Shown: positions 53,673 to 61,254 of the stretch, one piece after another
How positions within the stretch are numbered: position 1 is the first letter of the stretch
How the letters are laid out: every line of letters starts with the position of its first letter
NCBI RefSeq assembly: GCF_900141755.1
Contig: NZ_LT670844.1
Coordinates: 3,720,001 to 3,784,000, forward strand
Direction: 5' to 3'
Source: Bradyrhizobium lablabi
GTDB lineage: Bacteria; Pseudomonadota; Alphaproteobacteria; Rhizobiales; Xanthobacteraceae
DNA: 64,000 bases
Program-made: the position numbers and the translations under genes
The notes under the pieces: model-generated
Told to the model about the DNA's origin: nothing
The model's input: only the letters and a program-made list of their open reading frames with translations
Databases searched by the model: none

Positions 53673-54899
53673 ATGAGGAACGGCATTTTTCATCTGGTCA
53701 CCGGGACGGCGGTTGCCATCGCGCTGTCGGCAGCGCCTGCTTTGGCGCAGAAGAAATACGACACCGGCGCCACCGATACCGAAATCAAGATCGGCCAGAC
53801 CGCGCCGTTCTCAGGACCTGCTTCCGCCTACGCCACCATCAGCAAGACCCAGGCGGCCTATTTCAAGATGATCAACGATCAGGGCGGCATCAACGGCCGC
53901 AAGATCAACCTGATCCAATATGACGATGCCTATAGTCCGCCTAAAGCCGTCGAGCAGGTGCGCAAACTGGTCGAAAGCGACGAGGTCTTGCTGACGTTCC
54001 AGTTGATCGGCACCCCCTCCAACGCCGCCGTGCAGAAATACCTCAACGCCAAGAAGGTCCCGCAACTATTCGCCGCCACCGGCGCCTCCAAGTTCACCGA
54101 TCCCAAGAATTTCCCCTGGACCATGGGGTTCAACCCGAACTATTTCGTCGAGGGACGCATCTACGGCCAATACATCCTCAAACAATATCCGGACGCCAAG
54201 GTCGGCATCCTCTACCAGAATGACGATCTGGGTAAGGACTACCTGAACGGCATCAAGGCCGGCCTCGGCGACAAGGCGCAAACCATGGTGGTGGCGGAAG
54301 CCTCCTATGAGGTCTCCGATCCGACCATCGATTCGCAGATCCTGAAATTGAAGTCCGCCGGCGCGGACCTGTTCTTCAGCGCATCGACGCCGAAATTCGC
54401 GGCGCAGGCGATCAAGAAGAATTTTGAGCTTGGCTGGAAGCCGGTACACATCCTCGACATCAACGCCACCTCGGTCGGTGCGACGATGCAGCCGGCGGGG
54501 CTGGAAGCCTCGAAGGGCGTGATCAGCGTCAACTACGGTAAGGATCCGCTCGATCCGAGCTGGAAGGACGACGCCGGTATGAAGAAATATTTCGAGTTCA
54601 TGGCGAAGTATTATCCGGAAGGGGACAAGAATTCGAACTTCAACACCTATGGCTACTCGACGGCGCAGTTGATGGCCCACGTGCTGCAGCAATGCGGCGA
54701 CGACCTGACCCGCGAGAACGTCATGAAACAGGCGACCTCGCTCAAGAACGTCGTACTCGATCTGGCGCTGCCGGGAATCCTCGCCAATACCACGCCGACC
54801 GATTACCGGGTCAACAAGCAGCTGCAGATGATGAAGTTCAACGGCGAGCGCTGGGAATTGTTCGGTCCGATCATCGAGGACACCGGCGCGGCCGGGTGA
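53673..54899 (+). CDS. ABC transporter substrate-binding protein, branched-chain amino acid type (copy 2)
   Basis: A 408-residue paralog of the preceding gene, equal in length and alignable throughout without gaps. It has a similar signal peptide (FHLVTGTAVAIALSAAPALA) ending at ALA and the same mature start, QKKYDTGATDTEIKIGQTA. Differences concentrate around the ligand-binding segments, for example ATGASKFTDPKNFPW in place of STGASRFSDWKTAPW, so the ligands may differ. GAGGAA lies before the ATG. The leader resembles that of copy 1, so the duplication included upstream DNA. The IS4-family element follows 39 bases after the stop. Confidence 0.92.
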   Translation: MRNGIFHLVTGTAVAIALSAAPALAQKKYDTGATDTEIKIGQTAPFSGPASAYATISKTQAAYFKMINDQGGINGRKINLIQYDDAYSPPKAVEQVRKLVESDEVLLTFQLIGTPSNAAVQKYLNAKKVPQLFAATGASKFTDPKNFPWTMGFNPNYFVEGRIYGQYILKQYPDAKVGILYQNDDLGKDYLNGIKAGLGDKAQTMVVAEASYEVSDPTIDSQILKLKSAGADLFFSASTPKFAAQAIKKNFELGWKPVHILDINATSVGATMQPAGLEASKGVISVNYGKDPLDPSWKDDAGMKKYFEFMAKYYPEGDKNSNFNTYGYSTAQLMAHVLQQCGDDLTRENVMKQATSLKNVVLDLALPGILANTTPTDYRVNKQLQMMKFNGERWELFGPIIEDTGAAG

Positions 54900-54938
54900 T
54901 TGCTTCCACTCTCACCGCGTCATGCCCGGGCTTGTCCC

Positions 54939-56279
54939 ACGGGTGTCTGGCACGGTCTGTGCTTATCATGCCGCCTTCTCCATGGCGGCATCCACACGAA
55001 TATGGCTGCGCCGTTGCGCCGCACGGGTTGCGTGTGGTCCGAAGTCAAATCTGGACTGTTGTGGCTCGGGGGGTGGCGTAGCTTGGAGAAGCTCAGCGAT
55101 CGCGCGCCGATGCATCAGGTTTGTTCGCAGGAGCCTTGCGAAGGCGAGCGGGCCGGTCACGATCCTGTTGGCGTCGTGAGCCAGCCGCAGCAGCAGGAAG
55201 GCGATCAGCGCGACAGTGATCTGAATGCGAACGGCGTTTTCGGAGGTTCCCAAGAAGTGGCCGATCTTCAAGGTCTGTTTGACCCATCGAAAGAACAACT
55301 CGATGGCCCATCGCCGCTTGTACAAATCGGCGATTTCTTGCGCGCTTGCCTCCAGGTCATTGGTGAAGATGCGCAGCACCTTGCCGGTCTCGATCATGAC
55401 GCGAATTTCACGGACGAGACCCGCCATCGGGTTTTGACGCGACGCGGCGAGCCGTTTGGGAAGATACCCGGTCCGATCGCTGAGGATCGACGATCCCGGC
55501 GACACCGGCCGATCCTCGACGACGGTGAAAGGCGTGTTGGACTTCAGGCGCGTGACAATGCGGCAACCCGCCTGATCAAGCTCCGCCCACCAACCATAAT
55601 CGTAATAGCCGAGGTCAAAAACGTAAGTCGCTCCCGCCTCGATTGGCATCTCCTTGGCGGCCGTGATGTCGTTGACGTTCGACGGTGTCACCATCAGGTA
55701 CAGCGGTTGATCGGCATCCGGATCGTAGATGATGTGCGCTTTGGCGCCGCAAACTCCCGCCGAAAACGTCGCCCAATCGCCGCTCAGGCTGCTCAGCTGC
55801 ACGCTGGTCGAATCAATCAGCCGAACGCAATCGCCGATCTTCCGCCGATAGCCGGCCTGCAACTGCGCCATCAGGGCCGAAAGCAGGCCTGCGAAGACCT
55901 CCACAGGACGCGAAGCATTGGCGGTCGAGAGCGCCGATCTCGATATGGTGCGGCCGCCGAGATGGTAAAGCTTGCCGGCGTGGCTTTGCAGGTTCGTTTC
56001 AATCTCGCGCAGGCTCCGCGCGCCGCAAAACTGCGCATACAGCATCGCGATCAAATGAGCCCTGGTCTTGACGACACGGCCATCCCAGTCGGCATTGTAC
56101 TGATCCACAAGCCGATCGAGCATCGACCACGGAATATGCTTCAGAAGCCCATGAAAAACGATATTCTGATGCCGCACGGCGTTGATCCCTTTTCGTGTCC
56201 AGATGATTCGCAACCAGCTGGAAACGAGTAGAATCAATGCCGTGCGCTCCTTCAAGCATGGACCGTGCCAGACACCCGT
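54939..56279 (-). mobile_element. IS4-family insertion sequence, 1341 bp, complete
   Basis: Terminal inverted repeats begin ACGGGTGTCTGGCACGGTC and match over 26 bp with two mismatches. The element is flanked by an 11-bp direct repeat, GGGCTTGTCCC, at 54928-54938 and 56280-56290. It has inserted into a CATGGCCGGGCTTG-family palindromic repeat; the uninterrupted target occurs at 5283-5308 on the other strand. Both ends and the transposase frame are intact, so it could be active. Confidence 0.95.
54966..56177 (-). CDS. IS4-family transposase (DUF4372 + DDE domain)
   Basis: A 403-residue transposase. The N-terminal DUF4372 domain starts RHQNIVFHGLLKHIPW. The DDE catalytic residues are in LIDSTSVQL, VFDLGYYDYGWW and the Y-x2-R-x3-E-x6-K signature of IS4 elements, YKRRWAIELFFRWVK. 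A GTG at 56177 is preferred as start, since homologs begin with that RHQN segment and AAAGGGA lies upstream. The open frame reaches 56300, but this would begin outside the element. No frameshift is present. Confidence 0.93.
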   Translation of the reverse strand: MRHQNIVFHGLLKHIPWSMLDRLVDQYNADWDGRVVKTRAHLIAMLYAQFCGARSLREIETNLQSHAGKLYHLGGRTISRSALSTANASRPVEVFAGLLSALMAQLQAGYRRKIGDCVRLIDSTSVQLSSLSGDWATFSAGVCGAKAHIIYDPDADQPLYLMVTPSNVNDITAAKEMPIEAGATYVFDLGYYDYGWWAELDQAGCRIVTRLKSNTPFTVVEDRPVSPGSSILSDRTGYLPKRLAASRQNPMAGLVREIRVMIETGKVLRIFTNDLEASAQEIADLYKRRWAIELFFRWVKQTLKIGHFLGTSENAVRIQITVALIAFLLLRLAHDANRIVTGPLAFARLLRTNLMHRRAIAELLQATPPPEPQQSRFDFGPHATRAAQRRSHIRVDAAMEKAA

Positions 56280-56520
56280 GGGCTTGTCCCGGGCATCCAC
56301 GTCTTAGCCGCTACCGAGAACGAAAGACGTGGATGGCCGGGACGACGCCCGGCCATGACGGGGAGAGATTTTCGTGTCCACGGTAGGGTTAAGCGTGTCT
56401 GAAACCCCGTATTATCAGGCACTTCCGCAATCGCCGCCACGTCTCCATTAACCATCGTTTAACACCGCTTTAAACCCCGCCCGCTACTGTGCCGCATCTG
56501 ACGATGTGGACGTTTTGCGG
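56178..56520. other. IS right end, repeat remnant and PBP1A promoter region
   Basis: Bases 56178-56279 are the untranslated end of the IS. Bases 56280-56362 are the second half of the interrupted palindromic repeat, with ACGTC blocks and GGCCGGGACGACGCCCGGCC. Bases 56363-56520 form the upstream region of the PBP1A gene, with three phased TTAA motifs described separately. Confidence 0.8.
56448..56473 (+). promoter_or_regulatory. Three TTAA motifs spaced 11 bp, CtrA-type binding region of PBP1A
   Basis: TTAA at 56448, TTAAC at 56459 and TTAA at 56470 are separated by seven bases each. The first pair matches the CtrA consensus TTAA-N7-TTAAC exactly. The third adds an overlapping half-site pair. 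The block lies 48 to 73 bases before the chosen start of the PBP1A gene. Confidence 0.65.
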
Positions 56521-58713
56521 ATGGCGTGGGGACGGAAAAAGAGCAGCGGACGCAAGGAGCCGCTATTCGGGCTCCCTGCTGCGCTGTCGGAATTGCGCCT
56601 CAGCCCGCAGGATCGCATCCCCTCGCCCGTCGACGAGAAGCCGAAGAAGTCTCCCAAGCGCAGAAACGAAGACAGCGACGACGACGCCCCGCGTGAACGC
56701 AAGCCGCGCGTGACAAAGAGCGGCAGCAAGCGGCGGTCCAAGGGACGGGCGCGCGGCGGCCTGTTGCGGCTGGTCTATTGGGGCGCGGTGCTCGGCCTAT
56801 GGGGCGTGATCGCGGCCGTCGGCGTCGTGGTCTGGGTCGGCGCGCATCTGCCGGCGATCCAGTCGCTCGAAATCCCGAAACGGCCGCCGACCATCCAGAT
56901 CACCGGCGCCGACGGCAGCGTGCTGGCGACGCGCGGCGAGATGGCCGGCGCCAATGTCTCATTGAAGGATCTGCCACCCTATCTGCCGAAGGCGTTCATC
57001 GCCATCGAAGACCGCCGGTTCTATTCGCATTACGGCGTCGATCCCTTGGGCATTTTGCGCGCGGCGATCACGAACGTTCTGCATCGCAGCGTCTCGCAGG
57101 GCGGCTCGACGTTGACCCAGCAGCTTGCGAAAAACCTGTTCCTGACCCAGGAACGCACGCTGCAGCGAAAACTGCAGGAAGTCGAACTCGCGCTCTGGCT
57201 CGAACGAAAACATTCCAAATCGGAAATCCTCGAACTCTACCTCAACCGCGTCTATTTCGGCTCCGGCGCCTACGGCGTCGAGGCGGCGTCGCAGCGTTAT
57301 TTCGGCAAGTCCGCCAGGAACGTCACGGTTGCGGAGGCCGCGATGCTGGCGGGCCTCGTCAAATCGCCGTCGCGGCTGGCGCCGAACCGCAACCCCGAAG
57401 GCGCCGAGCAGCGCGCCCAGATCGTCCTGACCGCGATGGCGGACGCCAAATTCATCACCGAGGCCCAGGCCCGGGCCTCGATCGGCCATCCCTCCTACAA
57501 CGTCAAACCGGCGGGCGCCGGCACCGTGAATTATGTCGCCGACTGGATCGGCGAAGTGCTGGACGATCTGATCGGCCAGATCGATCAGAACATCGTGGTC
57601 GAAACGACGATCGACCCGAAACTGCAGGCGGTTGCCGAGGCCGCCGTGATCGACGAACTGGCGGCGAAGAGTGTAAAATTCAATGTCAGCCAGGGCGCGC
57701 TGGTGGCGATGAGCCCGGATGGCGCGGTGCGCGCCATGGTCGGCGGGCGTAATTACGCCGAGAGCCAGTATAACCGCGCGGTCACCGCCAAACGTCAGCC
57801 GGGCTCGGCGTTCAAGCCGTTCGTCTATCTGACCGCGATCGAATCCGGCCTGACGCCGGAGACGGTCCGCCAGGATGCGCCGCTCGACGTCAAGGGCTGG
57901 AAGCCGGAGAATTACAGCCACGAGTATTTTGGCCCGGTGACGCTGACGCAGGCCTTGGCGATGTCGCTCAACACCGTCGCGGTGCGGCTCGGGCTGGAAG
58001 TCGGCCCGAAAAACGTGGTGCGGACCGCGCATCGGCTGGGCATTTCCTCAAAACTCGACGCCAACGCCTCGATCGCGCTCGGCACATCGGAGGTCTCGCT
58101 CACCGAACTGGTCGGCGCCTATGCGCCGTTCGCCAATGGCGGCCTCGGCGTCTCGCCGCATGTCGTCACAAAAATCCGCACCGATTCGGGCAAATTGCTT
58201 TATGCGCGGCAGCCGGACCAACTCGGCCAGGTGATCGAACCGCGCAATGTCGCGATGATGAACACCATGATGCAGGAGACGCTGCTCAGTGGCACCGCGC
58301 ACAAAGCGGAGCTTCCGGGCTGGATGGCCGCCGGCAAGACCGGCACCAGCCAGGATTTCCGCGATGCCTGGTTCATCGGTTACACCGCCAATCTCGTCAC
58401 CGGCGTCTGGCTCGGCAATGACGACAATTCACCGACCAAGAAGGCGACCGGCGGCGGCTTGCCGGTCGAAGTCTGGACCCGTTTTATGAAAGCGGCCCAT
58501 CAAGGCGTCGCGGCAGTGCCGTTGCCGGCCTCGCAACCTAGCGGCCTGTTTTCGACCGTCGCGCAGGCGATGCCGCAAGCAGGCGCACCCGTTGCCAGCG
58601 CGCCGTCGCCCGGAAACACCTCAGGCCGTTCGGCACCGACACGAACTTCGGTGCGTCCGGAACCAGCGGCCGGCCTCGATGGCTGGCTGATGGATCGGCT
58701 GTTCGGGCGGTAG
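56521..58713 (+). CDS. Class A penicillin-binding protein, PBP1A family
   Basis: Polymerises and crosslinks peptidoglycan. It has 730 residues from the ATG at 56521; a GTG at 56506 is an alternative. A basic, disordered cytoplasmic region of about 80 residues precedes one membrane helix (LVYWGAVLGLWGVIAAVGVV). The GT51 domain has FIAIEDRRFYSHYGVDP and GGSTLTQQLAKNLFL. The transpeptidase domain has the Ser-x2-Lys motif in QPGSAFKPF, a SLN motif in AMSLNTVAVRL and KTGTS in AAGKTGTSQDF. The C-terminal tail is Pro/Ser-rich and ends GWLMDRLFGR. This tail is duplicated at 60982-61092. Confidence 0.95.
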   Translation: MAWGRKKSSGRKEPLFGLPAALSELRLSPQDRIPSPVDEKPKKSPKRRNEDSDDDAPRERKPRVTKSGSKRRSKGRARGGLLRLVYWGAVLGLWGVIAAVGVVVWVGAHLPAIQSLEIPKRPPTIQITGADGSVLATRGEMAGANVSLKDLPPYLPKAFIAIEDRRFYSHYGVDPLGILRAAITNVLHRSVSQGGSTLTQQLAKNLFLTQERTLQRKLQEVELALWLERKHSKSEILELYLNRVYFGSGAYGVEAASQRYFGKSARNVTVAEAAMLAGLVKSPSRLAPNRNPEGAEQRAQIVLTAMADAKFITEAQARASIGHPSYNVKPAGAGTVNYVADWIGEVLDDLIGQIDQNIVVETTIDPKLQAVAEAAVIDELAAKSVKFNVSQGALVAMSPDGAVRAMVGGRNYAESQYNRAVTAKRQPGSAFKPFVYLTAIESGLTPETVRQDAPLDVKGWKPENYSHEYFGPVTLTQALAMSLNTVAVRLGLEVGPKNVVRTAHRLGISSKLDANASIALGTSEVSLTELVGAYAPFANGGLGVSPHVVTKIRTDSGKLLYARQPDQLGQVIEPRNVAMMNTMMQETLLSGTAHKAELPGWMAAGKTGTSQDFRDAWFIGYTANLVTGVWLGNDDNSPTKKATGGGLPVEVWTRFMKAAHQGVAAVPLPASQPSGLFSTVAQAMPQAGAPVASAPSPGNTSGRSAPTRTSVRPEPAAGLDGWLMDRLFGR

Positions 58714-58776
58714 AACCCTAGCTTGCGTACATCCTCTTCACGAGACCTTGTCGGCTTATCTGAAGCAGCCGCCAAG

Positions 58777-59064
58777 TCAGCGCCGGCCAACTCCGCGGGT
58801 GTTCCAACTGCTCCAGCTGACACTGGCGAGACTTTGAAGATCGGTTGCGACAGGCCGCTTGGTTTGCCTTTCGTGGGCAGCGATTGATCGTTGAGATTCC
58901 GCGATCTTTCGCTTCAGCTTGGCTATGGTTTTTTGCGTTTCGCCGCTCGAACCGACCATATCGCCGATTCTGAACCGAGCAATTTCGAGGGTCTTCAGGG
59001 CCTCACGGTTCTTCCTGAGTTGGGCCCTGTGCCAAGCTATGTTGCTATTGCTGTCAGCAATCAT
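58777..59064 (-). CDS. Small coiled-coil protein coupled to minE
   Basis: A 95-residue protein with no domain I can name. Most of it is predicted helix: IAWHRAQLRKNREALKTLEI, then GETQKTIAKLKRKIAESQRS has heptad-like spacing. Its ATG overlaps the minE stop in an ATGA arrangement, so it is translated with minE and belongs to the min operon. A similar small protein is known to me only as hypothetical in Bradyrhizobium. A role in division-site selection is suggested by context only. Confidence 0.68.
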   Translation of the reverse strand: MIADSNSNIAWHRAQLRKNREALKTLEIARFRIGDMVGSSGETQKTIAKLKRKIAESQRSIAAHERQTKRPVATDLQSLASVSWSSWNTRGVGRR

Positions 59065-59342
59065 CTAGCAACCGCCGCGATCGGTCTTTCGATTGCATTG
59101 GGCACTTCAATATCGACTTCGAGCGTCGATACATGTTTGCCCCTTTCCATCCTGACGACGACCTTTTCCGGATCAAGCACGACATGCCGTGAGACCACGG
59201 CAAGGATCTCGGCCCGCAACAGCCCCAACAATTCAGGCTGGCCGCGCAAACCGCGTTCATGCGCCAGGAGTATCTGCAACCGTTCCCGTGCAACGGGCGC
59301 GGTGGAATTGCGGCCCCTCATGAGCCGCAGCAGGTTCATCAT
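59061..59342 (-). CDS. minE: Cell division topological specificity factor MinE
   Basis: Stimulates MinD ATPase and drives pole-to-pole oscillation, keeping the division inhibitor from mid-cell. It has 93 residues. The anti-MinCD region with the membrane-binding N-terminal helix (NLLRLMRG) and contact helix (ARERLQILLAHERG) is followed by the topological domain (LRAEILAVVSRHVVLDPEKVVV). The start overlaps the minD stop (ATGATGA), and a second ATG follows directly. The next gene overlaps its stop by four bases. Confidence 0.96.
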   Translation of the reverse strand: MMNLLRLMRGRNSTAPVARERLQILLAHERGLRGQPELLGLLRAEILAVVSRHVVLDPEKVVVRMERGKHVSTLEVDIEVPNAIERPIAAVAR

Positions 59343-60154
59343 GCGGCCCTCCTTCGAAGTAACCGGTTCATCAAGCCTTTGCGTTCGGCCGGCACCACCA
59401 TGTTGACAGTTTCACCCATCAGACGACGCACCGCGTCGATATAGGCGCGGGCCGGCGCGCTGGCGGCGTTGTTCAGCGTCACCGGCGATCCGACGTTCGA
59501 TGCCTTCAAAACATCCTGGCTCTCAGGAATGATGCCAAGCAGCGGCGTCGCAAGGATTTCAAGAATATCCTCGATACTGAGCATTTCCCCACGTGCTGCG
59601 CGCGCCGAGTCATATCGGGTTATCAGCACATGCTTCTCGACCCGCTCGCCTCTCTCCGCCTTCACGGTCTTTGAATCAAGCATTCCGATGATGCGGTCGG
59701 AGTCGCGTACCGAGGAGACTTCGGGATTGGTGACGATGACGGCCTCGTCCGCATAGCGCATCGCAAGCGTCGCGCCCCGCTCGATGCCCGCCGGACTGTC
59801 GCAAAGAATCCAGTCAAAGTTGGTTCGCAGGTCGGCGATAATCCTCCCGACACCCTCGTCCGTCAGGGCGTCCTTGTCCCTGGTCTGGGATGCCGGAAGC
59901 AGCCATAAATTCTCCAGCCGCTTGTCGCGAATGAGAGCCTGGGAGAGCTTTGCAACGCCCTGCACCACGTTGATGAGGTCGAACACGACCCGTCGTTCCG
60001 CTCCCATGACAAGATCGAGGTTGCGCAGACCGACGTCGAAGTCGATGACCGCCACTTTTTCGCCCATTTGCGCGAGCGCCGCACCGAGCGCGGCTGTGGA
60101 AGTTGTCTTTCCGACGCCGCCTTTTCCAGACGTCACGACCAAGACTTTGGCCAT
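59339..60154 (-). CDS. minD: Septum site-determining ATPase MinD
   Basis: A membrane-associated ParA-like ATPase that recruits MinC to the inner membrane. It has 271 residues. The deviant Walker A GKGGVGKTTSTAALG is at the N terminus, Walker B in ILCDSPAGIERG, and switch residues in VIDFDVGLRNLDLVMGAERR. The C-terminal amphipathic membrane-targeting helix is the basic segment KGLMNRLLRRRAA. It lies in the order minC-minD-minE, with minC ending 19 bases upstream. Confidence 0.97.
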   Translation of the reverse strand: MAKVLVVTSGKGGVGKTTSTAALGAALAQMGEKVAVIDFDVGLRNLDLVMGAERRVVFDLINVVQGVAKLSQALIRDKRLENLWLLPASQTRDKDALTDEGVGRIIADLRTNFDWILCDSPAGIERGATLAMRYADEAVIVTNPEVSSVRDSDRIIGMLDSKTVKAERGERVEKHVLITRYDSARAARGEMLSIEDILEILATPLLGIIPESQDVLKASNVGSPVTLNNAASAPARAYIDAVRRLMGETVNMVVPAERKGLMNRLLRRRAA

Positions 60155-60173
60155 TCTTCTCCTCCTTTGCCGA

Positions 60174-60866
60174 TTAATTCAGCGGTGTAATTTTCATGAT
60201 GTTACCCTCAAGCCACGCCTGAGCCGGCCGATTGCGCAGGGTGGCACTTATATCCTCAGCAGTCTGGTAGTAGCCGTCGATTGCCAGGAGCTCGGCCTCG
60301 ATTTTCTGACAAAAAATCCGCGCGCCTGGGTTGCCGTTGACTCCCGCCATTGCACGGCCGCGGAGCGCTCCGTAGACATGAATAGACCCTCCAGCAACAA
60401 TCTCCGCACCGGAACCGACCGAACCCAGCACAGTCACGTCGCCTTCGGCAAAAACAACCGACTGCCCGGAGCGCACCGGGCTTTCGAGCAGAAGGGATGT
60501 TGGTTTCGGTTTGGCCTCAGGCTTTTTCGGTTCGTTCTGCACAAGCACAGTGGGGCGTCCGCCCGTCAGCAAAGGTGGCATGCTCGTCGTGAGATGGGCG
60601 GCGTCCACACCTTCGATGCCGAGGACACGAATATTCCGTTGTTCCAGGCTTGTGACGAGGTGCGCGATAGCGGATTGGCTCAGGTCCACGGCAGACAGGT
60701 CAAGCACGACCGGCTTGCCGACAAAAAAGCCCGGCGACCGGGCGAGCATTGCGTCTATTTCTTCGAGCCAGCCTACGATCGGAACGACGGGCGCAAATAC
60801 AAAGGCAACGTAAGAGCGGCCTCGCATCCGAAGCAGTTGTCGTGTTGGCGCTACAGAAGCGTCCAT
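60174..60866 (-). CDS. minC: Septum site-determining inhibitor MinC
   Basis: Inhibits FtsZ ring formation. It has 230 residues. The N-terminal FtsZ-binding domain includes FVFAPVVPIVGWLEEIDAML and LDLSAVDLSQSAIAHLV. After a Pro/Lys-rich linker (about residues 118-135) comes the C-terminal beta-helix domain with the diagnostic RSGQSVVFAEGDVTVLGSVG, GAEIVAGGSIHVYGALRGRA and GNPGARIFC. It is the first gene of the operon. A CtrA-type box and a GANTC site lie upstream. Confidence 0.96.
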   Translation of the reverse strand: MDASVAPTRQLLRMRGRSYVAFVFAPVVPIVGWLEEIDAMLARSPGFFVGKPVVLDLSAVDLSQSAIAHLVTSLEQRNIRVLGIEGVDAAHLTTSMPPLLTGGRPTVLVQNEPKKPEAKPKPTSLLLESPVRSGQSVVFAEGDVTVLGSVGSGAEIVAGGSIHVYGALRGRAMAGVNGNPGARIFCQKIEAELLAIDGYYQTAEDISATLRNRPAQAWLEGNIMKITPLN

Positions 60867-60873
60867 TGCGGTC

Positions 60874-60932
60874 GACTCGCCTTTGTTATTGAATGGTTAA
60901 GGATGGGCGGTCTAGGTTAACCATTGGTTAAC
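60874..60932 (-). promoter_or_regulatory. CtrA-type box and GANTC methylation site before minC
   Basis: The sequence GTTAACCATTGGTTAAC at 60916-60932 is a perfect palindrome about one central base and contains TTAA-N7-TTAAC on both strands, the CtrA consensus. Another TTAA is at 60897-60900. GACTC at 60874-60878 is a CcrM (GANTC) site. The box centre lies about 58 bases before the minC start, suited to a cell-cycle-controlled promoter. Confidence 0.65.
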
Positions 60933-60981
60933 AGTGCCAGTCGCTGGCTGTCATGATTTTCGACCGGCGCTTCGGCCTTGT

Positions 60982-61092
60982 CCGTCACCCGCGGGCGCCG
61001 GCGGCCGGTCGGCGCCGACGCGAACCTCGGTGCGTCCGGAAGCAGCGGCCGGCTTCGACGGCTGGCTGATGGATCGGCTGTTCGGGCGATAG
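60982..61092 (+). pseudogene. Duplicated fragment of the PBP1A 3' end
   Basis: Read in frame up to TAG at 61090-61092, this segment encodes GRSAPTRTSVRPE, then AAAGFDGWLMDRLFGR, almost the same as the last 29 residues of the PBP1A at 58713. Over the final 90 bases I count eight differences, six of them synonymous. It has the same orientation as PBP1A. There is no start codon or upstream domain, so it is not expressed as a protein. It marks the far side of the min locus. Confidence 0.9.
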
Positions 61093-61123
61093 AGGCGGCG
61101 GATCAGCGCGAACACCTCCCCGA

Positions 61124-61246
61124 GTCGTCCCCGCAAAAGCGGGGGACCCATACGCCGCGGCCCATCGGTTTGGGCAACGCGGTAGACGCCCTCTATAAAC
61201 AACAAACGCCGGTGGTTATGGGTCCCCGCTTTCCGCGGGGACGACG
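61124..61246. repeat. Palindromic intergenic repeat, GTCGTCCC family
   Basis: GTCGTCCCCGCAAAAGCGGG and CCGCTTTCCGCGGGGACGAC ends, with CATACGCCGCGGC and GTTATGGGTCCC inside. It is the third copy in the window. Confidence 0.82.
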
Positions 61247-61254
61247 AGAGAGAG

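Larger units (their letters stand above)
60867..61254. other. Gap between minC and the YgjP-like gene
   Basis: These 388 bases hold the minC control region, the PBP1A 3'-end fragment (60982-61092) and a GTCGTCCC repeat (61124-61246), all listed separately. Nothing else is visible. Confidence 0.75.

Noticed and set aside
54966..56300. Transposase start at 56300
   Set aside because: That start lies outside the insertion sequence, in the interrupted palindromic repeat. The GTG at 56177 fits the family N terminus.
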